Source: Halieaceae bacterium (GTDB lineage Bacteria > Pseudomonadota > Gammaproteobacteria > Pseudomonadales > Halieaceae). From it: 61,701 nucleotides of DNA. How positions within the stretch are numbered: position 1 is the first letter of the stretch; each line of letters starts with the position of its first letter. Shown piece by piece: positions 8,439-14,899 of the stretch. Location of the stretch: NCBI GenBank assembly GCA_016744355.1, contig JADGEN010000010.1, positions 1-61,701 of the forward strand, in the 5' to 3' direction. Made by a program: the position numbers and the translations under genes. Below the pieces are notes generated by a model that made no database searches, was not told the origin of the DNA, and saw only the letters and a list, made by a program, of their open reading frames with translations.

Positions 8439-9367
8439 AATATAACCTCGTAATCTTTACGTAAATTTTCAACAGCGGAGGCCAATGCCTTAGACTTGGC
8501 CTGTAGTTCAAGGTCGCGCTGTATTTGCCCGTGCACCTCTTCCAGAGTTGCATCACGTGCAGATTCAATGGCCTCTACCCACACATAGTGCAGTCCATAA
8601 GTGGAGCGCACCGGACCCAACCAGTGAGCTGCTTGTGGTGTCGCTTGCTCAAAGTTTGTGACAAAACTGGCGCCAAAATGTCGGGCCAGCTGATCGGGTG
8701 TTTGCCGGTTAAAAATATAACCAGGCAAAAAGGGCGAACTCATACTGCGTGCCTGTTGTGCTGTTAAGCCCTGCTCGTTGATTGCGGCAATAACCTTGTC
8801 GACTTCACCTTCCCTTTGCCGATTGAAATACAGGTGTTCAATCGAATAGCGTGGAGGCCTGTGCAGCTCCTGCTTGCGCGCTTCAAAGGACGCCTTGATA
8901 TCTTCCTCGGTAGGGGCTACCGGTGGGTTGGTAGCGAGTAACAGTTGCTCCATTATTTGAATAAGCCGGCGTTTTACCACCTCGTCACCCAGGTGCAGGC
9001 GCATATCCAGAGCTTGCTCATACTGCTCACGTTCGGTCTTGCCGTCCGCGAGCTGTAAAAAACTCATATTACGCAGCAGCCGCTGATAGACCACGGTGTC
9101 ATACAAATGGATATTCATCGCCAGTGCTTTTTGAAACAGCATGTCGCGGTCCAACTCACTCTGCACGATACGCTGTTGCTGTTCGAGATTAGGCAAGCGA
9201 CCCGTGCTGGTAAACCACTGCTGCTGTAAGGTTTCGAGGCGAGCCTCGCTGAGTGGCCCAATGGCCGGCTTGGGTGGCGGAAATACAATGGATTCCAGCC
9301 AAAAAAGGAGCAAACCAAGCACAACAAAATGCACCCAGGGCCGCTTAAGCCAGGACAAGAAATTCAT
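8435..9367 (-). CDS. Membrane-anchored parvulin-like peptidyl-prolyl isomerase
   Basis: A 310-aa protein with an N-terminal membrane anchor (about 11-30), a SurA/PpiD-like helical region (LDRDMLFQKALAMNI, MRLHLGDEVVKRRLIQIMEQLL), then a divergent rotamase domain (about 170-280) with RPPRYSIEHLYF, PFLPGYIF and GLHYVWVEAIESARDATLEEV. The ATG at 9367 has GGAGAT upstream. It should face the periplasm and act on folding of exported proteins. It is translationally coupled to the HupE/UreJ gene. Confidence 0.8.
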   Translation of the reverse strand: MNFLSWLKRPWVHFVVLGLLLFWLESIVFPPPKPAIGPLSEARLETLQQQWFTSTGRLPNLEQQQRIVQSELDRDMLFQKALAMNIHLYDTVVYQRLLRNMSFLQLADGKTEREQYEQALDMRLHLGDEVVKRRLIQIMEQLLLATNPPVAPTEEDIKASFEARKQELHRPPRYSIEHLYFNRQREGEVDKVIAAINEQGLTAQQARSMSSPFLPGYIFNRQTPDQLARHFGASFVTNFEQATPQAAHWLGPVRSTYGLHYVWVEAIESARDATLEEVHGQIQRDLELQAKSKALASAVENLRKDYEVIL

Positions 9368-9412
9368 CTACTGATCTCCAAGAAAAGTACGCTCTGTAAC
9401 TACACGCGCTTG

Positions 9413-10225
9413 TTAGTCTTCAAATTCCGCTGATTTCTGCTCCATCTGGGCCGCCATGGCTAGTCCCAGATCAGCTTCCGACAGCATGCCAGCATTCCAT
9501 GTGGCTATAAAATTTAGCCCGTCATTCACCGAATGATCACGGGAATATAACAGCATTTCTTTAGTACCGCGTATAGCCAGAGGTGATTTGCAAGCAATTT
9601 CGCGAGCGATGGCCGTGACCTCTTGCATCAGTGTGTCGCGGTCTTCAAACACCCGATTGACGAAACCTGCTTCCTTCGCCTCATCGGCACTCATATTACG
9701 CCCGGTATAGGCCAACTCACGCACAACGGCATCGGGTATAATTTTGGGCAGGCGCTGCAGCGTACCGACATCGGCGGTCATACCAATATCAATTTCTTTG
9801 ATGGAAAAATACGCGTCTTTTGATGCGTAGCGCATATCGGCACAGCAGGTCATGTCGATACCTCCGCCTACGCAGGCTTTATGAATCGCGGCCAATACTG
9901 GCTTGCGGCAATTTTCTATCGCATTCAAATTACCCTGCAAGCGTATAATCGTGCGGCGCAATTCCTCTGCCTTGCGCGCGGGTTCGGAGTGGGCGCCAGC
10001 AATGGTACCGAACATTGCAAGGTCAATGCCCGAGCAAAAATTCTTGCCATTTCCCGCCAGTATAATCGCCCGTACCGAGGGCTCCTCATCTAACCATTCA
10101 AAGCAGGTCTGCAGTTCAGTCCACATCGCTGTATTCATCGCATTGGCTCTGTCGGGCCTGTTCAGCGAGACGGTTGCAACGTGCCGATCAATTTGCAACT
10201 CCAAAGTTTCAAAGGTGGGAGTCAT
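9413..10225 (-). CDS. Delta(3,5)-Delta(2,4)-dienoyl-CoA isomerase (ECH1-like crotonase)
   Basis: A 270-aa crotonase-fold protein. The oxyanion-hole segments are KNFCSGIDLAMF (about 61-72) and ACVGGGIDMTCCADMRYAS (about 117-135). The stretch KEIDIGMTADVGTLQRLPK places an acid at about 144 and another eight residues later (about 152), the same spacing as the Glu/Asp pair of mammalian ECH1. That supports dienoyl-CoA isomerase over plain enoyl-CoA hydratase. Role: beta-oxidation of unsaturated fatty acids. The ATG at 10225 has GGAAA upstream; the nitroreductase gene precedes it on the same strand. Confidence 0.85.
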   Translation of the reverse strand: MTPTFETLELQIDRHVATVSLNRPDRANAMNTAMWTELQTCFEWLDEEPSVRAIILAGNGKNFCSGIDLAMFGTIAGAHSEPARKAEELRRTIIRLQGNLNAIENCRKPVLAAIHKACVGGGIDMTCCADMRYASKDAYFSIKEIDIGMTADVGTLQRLPKIIPDAVVRELAYTGRNMSADEAKEAGFVNRVFEDRDTLMQEVTAIAREIACKSPLAIRGTKEMLLYSRDHSVNDGLNFIATWNAGMLSEADLGLAMAAQMEQKSAEFED

Positions 10226-10255
10226 ATGTCTATTTCCATAGTTTATGTTGAGTTG

Positions 10256-10813
10256 CTACCAGTGACTTAGGAAGTCATCCGGGTCCAGTGTGGGTATTGT
10301 TTTTGCGGGGCCGTTTGGTGTGCCCAAATAGATAAAACCGGCTATTTCCTCATCTGTGCCAAGGCCCAGTCCGGTCATCACACTACGGTCGAAGGCGGCA
10401 TCGCCAGTGCGCCAGACTCCGGCATAATTCAGTGCCTGGGCAGCGAAGAGTATCGCATGAGCCGCACAGGCTGCTGACATACGCTGCTCCACAAACGGTA
10501 CCTTGGGGTGTTCACTCAACCGTGTAATCACCACGAGAACCAGAGGCGCTCTAAACGATGACTTCCTGGCCTTCTCGCGTGCGCTGGCGTCGGCATTCGG
10601 ATTGCGCCCTATCAGCCCGCTTTCCAGTATACTGCCCAGAGCTGTTCTTTTCTCTCCCTGTATCGCCAAAAATCGCCAGGGCCGAAGCCAGGCATGATCC
10701 GGGGCCCGTATCGCGGCTCTGATCATTTCCTTTAACTCAGCAGGAGAAGGTCCCGGCTCGCACAATCGAGGGACTGAGTTTCTATTTAGTAGTAATTGAA
10801 GGGCTTCATTCAT
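10256..10813 (-). CDS. ydjA: Nitroreductase-family flavoprotein, YdjA-like
   Basis: A 185-aa small nitroreductase with the RNSVPRL N-terminus, RAAIRAPDHAWLRPWRFLAIQG (FMN-binding) and the C-terminal GFIYLGTPNGPAKTIP. Length and motifs match YdjA, an FMN-dependent NAD(P)H oxidoreductase, better than the NfsB type. It is probably cotranscribed with the dienoyl-CoA isomerase downstream. The physiological substrate is not predictable. Confidence 0.85.
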   Translation of the reverse strand: MNEALQLLLNRNSVPRLCEPGPSPAELKEMIRAAIRAPDHAWLRPWRFLAIQGEKRTALGSILESGLIGRNPNADASAREKARKSSFRAPLVLVVITRLSEHPKVPFVEQRMSAACAAHAILFAAQALNYAGVWRTGDAAFDRSVMTGLGLGTDEEIAGFIYLGTPNGPAKTIPTLDPDDFLSHW

Positions 10814-10952
10814 AGGTGCGCAATGATACCAGTAAATCCATTACGGGAAAGACAACAGGGAGACATTTATTACCATGCTCAGGTATAGTGACCGCCGGAC
10901 TCGCTGCACCGACAGACGAGTTTTATAAAACTACAGACAAGGGAATCAGACT

Positions 10953-11207
10953 ATGAAAGCAATCCTCACTATTCTAAGCACTACTATCGCAATTACCTTT
11001 GGAGCCAACGTGTTTGCGCAGGACGTTAACAAGCTCATGGAAGCGGTTGATACCGACAAGGCTGCTGAGTCTGTCGACAAGGAAAAGCTCACCGATGCTG
11101 TCAAAGGTGGTGACGTCGATTACAAGAAAGCCTACGAATCCGTAGACAAAAAGAAAGCAGCCGATTCTGTCGATATGGATAAAGTGGGCGAAGCCCTAAC
11201 AAAATAG
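10953..11207 (+). CDS. Small secreted Asp/Lys-rich repeat protein
   Basis: This 84-aa protein has a good SD (AAGGGA), a clean signal peptide cleaved after VFA (about 22), and a mature part of about 60 residues built from imperfect 10-residue units around S/A-V-D-x-x-K: EAVDTDKAAE, ESVDKEKLTD, (GG)DVDYKKAYE, ESVDKKKAAD, DSVDMDKVGE. The product is highly charged, has no Cys and is likely periplasmic and helical. I do not recognise a family. It is transcribed alone and ends at a strong hairpin. Confidence 0.7.
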   Translation: MKAILTILSTTIAITFGANVFAQDVNKLMEAVDTDKAAESVDKEKLTDAVKGGDVDYKKAYESVDKKKAADSVDMDKVGEALTK

Positions 11208-11216
11208 GCTGTAACT

Positions 11217-11246
11217 TTCTGCCCTCGCATTAGGCGAAGGGCAGAA
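11217..11246. terminator. Bidirectional hairpin terminator
   Basis: TTCTGCCCTCGC (11217-11228) pairs with GCGAAGGGCAGAA (11234-11246) with one bulged base and a 5-base loop. The loop carries the stop codon of the leftward AgmX-like gene. Flanking A/T runs on both sides suit a terminator shared by the converging genes. Confidence 0.6.
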
Positions 11247-12153
11247 AATCGAAGGAATAATTGACCCTGGTGGAATGCACATCTTCAGCGCCAAACTGAA
11301 TGAGCTTTATTCTCGACAGTATTTTCTTCGACAAGGCCTCATCACTCAGTTCGCTGGAGAGTAGCTTTAATTCGGTGACCCGCCCCCCCGCGTCAATGAG
11401 CATCTCGAAGACGAGCTTGCCCTGCAATAGCGGATCTTTGCGCAAGGCGCGGTTGTAGATCGAGTAGATGGCGCCTTTATTTTTGTCCATTACACGACGT
11501 ATAGACTCATCACTACGCCCTCCCAGATTGGCGGACTGACCTGAACTTGCGCGTTTTTTGGTATTGCGAGCAATGGTGCTGCTGACTTTTGTCGCTTCAT
11601 GGGATGATAAGGCCGCACCACCCGTGTCGCGACTCAAGGAAGAGGTTTTAATACCGCCACTGTCCCCGGCTACTCCACTGGTAATGACAGAGCGTTCCAT
11701 CTGCTGGGCGCTCTCCTCTCCACGGCGGGTCTGAGTCTGACTGAGCGAATCGAGGTCAACGCTGTCGCGCATCTCCATCAGATCGTCCTGAAAAGCCAGC
11801 ACCCCGGATGTCTGCGCGACCTTTCGCGCCTCATTTACGTCTTGCTTTGGTTTTGGCTTTGGTTTCGGCTTGGGTTTTTCCTGCACTTTGGGCTTCACAA
11901 TCGGTTTGGGCTTGGGTTTCACGACTTCCGGTTTCGGTAACTCTATTTGCTCAAGCAACACACGAGCTAAATGAGGCGGAAGCTCTTCTTTTTGCACCCG
12001 TGTCAGTTCATCCACCTGCAAAAACGGCACGATAACGGCGAACACCAAAAACGCAGACAGCATGTTTCGCAATATCTTGCGAAAGCGTGCATCTTCACTT
12101 GCGCTGGACTCCCAGGGAAGTTGTAACTCAAGGGTCATTGTGGCGACACTCAT
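11230..12153 (-). CDS. TonB/AgmX-PglI-like energy-transducing protein
   Basis: I start at MSVATM (12153), with AGGAGG upstream and an ATGA overlap with the ExbD gene; the frame extends further but has no support. The 307-aa product has a short cytoplasmic N-terminus, one membrane helix (about 28-46), a Lys-Pro rich periplasmic linker (about 70-105) typical of TonB, a Ser/Gly-rich low-complexity middle, and a C-terminal beta-alpha-beta domain (about 205-305) containing SIYNRALRKDPLLQGKLVFE and the AgmX/PglI-type LSRIKLIQFG pattern. It should couple the ExbB/ExbD motor to a periplasmic or outer-membrane partner. It is the last gene of the 12-gene operon. Confidence 0.8.
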   Translation of the reverse strand: MSVATMTLELQLPWESSASEDARFRKILRNMLSAFLVFAVIVPFLQVDELTRVQKEELPPHLARVLLEQIELPKPEVVKPKPKPIVKPKVQEKPKPKPKPKPKQDVNEARKVAQTSGVLAFQDDLMEMRDSVDLDSLSQTQTRRGEESAQQMERSVITSGVAGDSGGIKTSSLSRDTGGAALSSHEATKVSSTIARNTKKRASSGQSANLGGRSDESIRRVMDKNKGAIYSIYNRALRKDPLLQGKLVFEMLIDAGGRVTELKLLSSELSDEALSKKILSRIKLIQFGAEDVHSTRVNYSFDFLPFA

Positions 12154-12662
12154 AGCACTTCCTCCTCTTGCGGTACACTGTTGACCGCCAGAGAAATATC
12201 GCGATAATCGGCCTTTGCGCAACTGGTCATCACACGCTTAAGCAATTTGTAAGGCATGTCACTGCTAGCCATAATAATGACCGAACGACCACGCTTCTGC
12301 TCTTCTTCACTAAGCGCAGGCGCCCGTGAAGCTTGATAGCGCAGCTCTTTATCGAGCCCGGGTAGGATATCGTCGTCCTGTTCAAGCGCAGAAACTACAT
12401 CTTCAATCTTTCGGCCCAGCACTACTATGTGATCGGCGCTAATACGTATGGTTAAATCTAATTCTGGTTTTTGCTCGGAAACAGACTCGGGGAGCACGAT
12501 AGTTTTGTCTGTTTGCAGCACTTCCACATCGCCGTTATTGACCATGAGGAACAAAACCAGAATAGTAAAAATATCCATCAGCGCCACCAGATTGAGCTTG
12601 GCAGCTTTTGCTCCACGCTTGTGATTACGCTTCATTCGTCGTGCCCGCAGTGAGCTACTCAT
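12150..12662 (-). CDS. ExbD/TolR-family motor subunit (with conserved Asp)
   Basis: A 170-aa ExbD-like protein: basic cytoplasmic N-terminus, a single membrane helix (KLNLVALMDIFTILVLFLMVN, about 22-42) and a periplasmic domain ending in SDMPYKLLKRVMTSCAKADYRDISLAVN. The Asp in ALMDIF occupies the position of the essential proton-carrying Asp of ExbD (FIDVM in E. coli). It overlaps both neighbours by 4 bp and pairs with the second ExbD upstream, which lacks this residue. Confidence 0.85.
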   Translation of the reverse strand: MSSSLRARRMKRNHKRGAKAAKLNLVALMDIFTILVLFLMVNNGDVEVLQTDKTIVLPESVSEQKPELDLTIRISADHIVVLGRKIEDVVSALEQDDDILPGLDKELRYQASRAPALSEEEQKRGRSVIIMASSDMPYKLLKRVMTSCAKADYRDISLAVNSVPQEEEVL

Positions 12663-13183
12663 AAGGAATCCCCTTGCTGCGGTAAGCCAGGCGCATCGCC
12701 AAAAGAGATGTCGGGAAACAGTGCCGCGTCGACTACCGATGCAGCGACCACTGCTTTGAATGATCGCACCGTGTCCATTGCGGTAACTATGGTCTGGTAT
12801 TCAATATCCTGTTCGGACAATATCGTTATCGACTGTTTTTCTATGCCCTTCTCGCGCAGTTGTCGCTTTACCTCCTGCAGTACAAGACTGAGCATGGCAA
12901 AATCATACTCCCCACTGTCTTCCAGCATCGGGATAGTCTTGAGTAAAACACCCCGGGGATAAGCCAACGATAGATTCTCCTTTCGGATCACCAACTCGAT
13001 GTGCTTATTGTCTGTATCGTCGCCGGAAAACCCTGCGGGCAGCGTCACGTCGACAACTGTTATCTTCGAAAAAACCAGACCGAGCAGAAGAATAGGCACC
13101 AATACAATCATCAGGTTCATGAAGGCAGTGATATCCAGTTCGGCCTCTTCTTTCGAAACATGCCTGTACCGTTTCCTGTTCAT
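12659..13183 (-). CDS. ExbD/TolR-family motor subunit (Asp replaced by Asn)
   Basis: A 174-aa ExbD-like protein with a membrane helix LDITAFMNLMIVLVPILLLG (about 16-35) and a periplasmic domain with a QDIEYQTIVTAMDTVRS helix. At the site of the protonatable Asp (FIDVM in E. coli ExbD) this protein reads FMNLM, so it probably cannot carry protons there. An acidic residue is found at the membrane entrance (ELD). Two-ExbD motors with unlike subunits occur in gliding-type systems. SD is weak (TGGATA); it follows the ExbB gene by 29 bp. Confidence 0.85.
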   Translation of the reverse strand: MNRKRYRHVSKEEAELDITAFMNLMIVLVPILLLGLVFSKITVVDVTLPAGFSGDDTDNKHIELVIRKENLSLAYPRGVLLKTIPMLEDSGEYDFAMLSLVLQEVKRQLREKGIEKQSITILSEQDIEYQTIVTAMDTVRSFKAVVAASVVDAALFPDISFGDAPGLPQQGDSL

Positions 13184-13212
13184 AATAAAATATCCACGTT
13201 TGGTGCTGGCTC

Positions 13213-13881
13213 TCAGGCCCGATCGCTATCGCGGGTCTGGTGGGGTAAAGCATCGGCATCAACCAGGGCATTGAGAACCTTGACGGTAGCCATTTCAAAA
13301 CTATCTACAATTTCTATTGTTTTGGTTTGCAAAACGGCGTGCAATAACAACAGAGGGATGGCTGAAATTAGCCCGAACGCAGTGGTGTTCATTGCAACAG
13401 AAATAGAACTCGACAGCATACTGGCCTTCTCCGTTGGTGCCGCATTCGCTACCGCAGTAAATGCAGCTATAAGCCCCACAATAGTGCCCAGCAGGCCAAG
13501 CAGCGTAGCTACGTTGGCCAGCGTAGCCAAATATTGCGTGCGCTTCTCGAGTCGAGGTAGAGCTTCCATTACGCCCTCCTCCATGGCTGATTCAATATCA
13601 TCACGGCGCTTGCTATGGGCAAATCGCGAAATGCCTGCAGCAACGATGCGATATATAGGTACCTGAGACTTATTACCTGCCGCCACCACAGCCTGGTATT
13701 CCTGCTTGCGCAGATGCCCCATGACCGTATCGAAGGCTCGCCGGTTAGCGAATCCGGCAGTACTCAGCACAAGCCAGCGCTCAACCGCAATGGCAAGCCC
13801 CACTACCAGCACCGTCGCAATAGGGTACATAAACGGGCCCCCGGTTTGAAAAAATCGAACGATCAGGTCATAGCTTTCCAT
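13213..13881 (-). CDS. ExbB/TolQ/MotA-family proton channel subunit
   Basis: A 222-aa TolQ/ExbB/AglR-like protein with three membrane segments: near the N-terminus (about 15-35), in the middle (LANVATLLGLLGTIVGLIAAF, about 118-138) and after SISVAMNTTAFGLISAIPLLLL (about 158-180). The ATLLGLLGTVxG and MNTTAFGL motifs are the channel-forming helices of the family. The ATG at 13881 has AGGGGAAG upstream and overlaps the preceding gene by 14 bp. With the two ExbD proteins and the AgmX-like protein it makes a complete proton-driven motor. Confidence 0.9.
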   Translation of the reverse strand: MESYDLIVRFFQTGGPFMYPIATVLVVGLAIAVERWLVLSTAGFANRRAFDTVMGHLRKQEYQAVVAAGNKSQVPIYRIVAAGISRFAHSKRRDDIESAMEEGVMEALPRLEKRTQYLATLANVATLLGLLGTIVGLIAAFTAVANAAPTEKASMLSSSISVAMNTTAFGLISAIPLLLLHAVLQTKTIEIVDSFEMATVKVLNALVDADALPHQTRDSDRA

Positions 13882-14179
13882 GGTCTTCCCCTTTTTTTAC
13901 AGAATTCAGTTTTGTCTTGTAAGTCATTGCTCGCACAAATTCGTCGCGGTCGATCGGGTCGAACAACTCGCGTGCAATACTGCGCTGCAGTTTATGTTCA
14001 AAGCGTGAGTCACCGGGTTGATCCCAGGGCACGATGTACATGACCCGGGGCTGCTCCCGGTTTCCAGTTACCGTGCTGTGTAATATAACCTGCGTTTCAC
14101 GCTGCCCCTGTTGCGCATAGGCATTGCCACCAACGCTACACAGAAGCAATAAAAAAACAGTTATTGATGTCCTATTCAC
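13868..14179 (-). CDS. Small periplasmic protein of the motor operon
   Basis: This 103-aa product has a signal peptide (cleavage after AYA, about 22) and a short mature part containing RVMYIVPWDQPGD and RELFDPIDRDEFVRAM. It starts at a GTG (14179) with GGAG eight bases upstream. No family is recognised. Its position between a TPR lipoprotein and ExbB, with overlap into the latter, suggests an accessory subunit of the same complex. Confidence 0.7.
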   Translation of the reverse strand: MNRTSITVFLLLLCSVGGNAYAQQGQRETQVILHSTVTGNREQPRVMYIVPWDQPGDSRFEHKLQRSIARELFDPIDRDEFVRAMTYKTKLNSVKKGEDHGKL

Positions 14180-14182
14180 AGT

Positions 14183-14899
14183 TCACTCCACTACCGCGAC
14201 ACTATTGAGTTGCCGCTCAATATCAGCAATCCACCCGGCAACAACACGGTCTTCGCTAGGTTGTAGTTCCTGGTAACGGCTAAAATGCTGCAGCGCTGCT
14301 TTTTTGTCGCCTCTATACAGATCATAAAGAATACCGATGTTCAAGTGCGTATCCGCGTCAGCCTCCGAGACAGACAGGGCACGCCGGTATGTTTCTTCAG
14401 CCTGTTTAAACCGGCCCTGCTCTCGCAGGAAAATACCGTACTGGTTGTAGGCCAGAATATTGCCCTTGTTGCGCGCAATACTCTGTTTAAACCAATGCTC
14501 CGCTTGCCGGTTTTCTTCGGTTTGACTGTAGACCAGCGCCAGGTTGAGACAGGGGCCAGATAACTCAGGATATTCTTCAATTAGCGACAAAAGCCCTTCT
14601 TCGGCGATTTTCCACGAACTTTGCGCCATCGCGCTTTTGCTAAAATTGAAACGCGACATAGCGTCGTTGGAAACTGCTTCCCTCTCCACCATAAGAGAGT
14701 TACCTGATTTTTCTGCGCTTGATTGCTCTGTATTTACTGCTGTAAATGTCGCAGCCGAAATTGGCGTTTCCCTTGCAAAGCCTCCTACACTACAGCCAGA
14801 AGAGAGCAACGCTGCAGCCAACACAAACACAAACACAGTAACTGCACCCGGTCTCTTACTGCCCGATACAATTTTTGCAAAACTCATATCAGCACTCAT
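14183..14899 (-). CDS. TPR-repeat lipoprotein
   Basis: The start is placed at the ATG at 14899 (MSADMSF), which overlaps the previous stop by one base (TAATG); the frame upstream lies inside the neighbouring gene. The 238-aa product has a signal with lipobox LSSGC (Cys about 36) and then four TPR units: GPCLNLALVYSQ, AEHWFKQSIARNKGNILAYNQYGIFLREQ, AEETYRRALSVSEADADTHLNIGILYDL and AALQHFSRYQELQP. It is likely outer-membrane anchored facing the periplasm, a scaffold comparable in role to GltE-like TPR lipoproteins. Confidence 0.8.
   Translation of the reverse strand: MSADMSFAKIVSGSKRPGAVTVFVFVLAAALLSSGCSVGGFARETPISAATFTAVNTEQSSAEKSGNSLMVEREAVSNDAMSRFNFSKSAMAQSSWKIAEEGLLSLIEEYPELSGPCLNLALVYSQTEENRQAEHWFKQSIARNKGNILAYNQYGIFLREQGRFKQAEETYRRALSVSEADADTHLNIGILYDLYRGDKKAALQHFSRYQELQPSEDRVVAGWIADIERQLNSVAVVE

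Noticed and set aside
13001-13666. 221-codon rightward frame antisense to exbB/exbD
   Set aside because: Low-complexity translation with no SD and no motif; complementary to conserved membrane helices.
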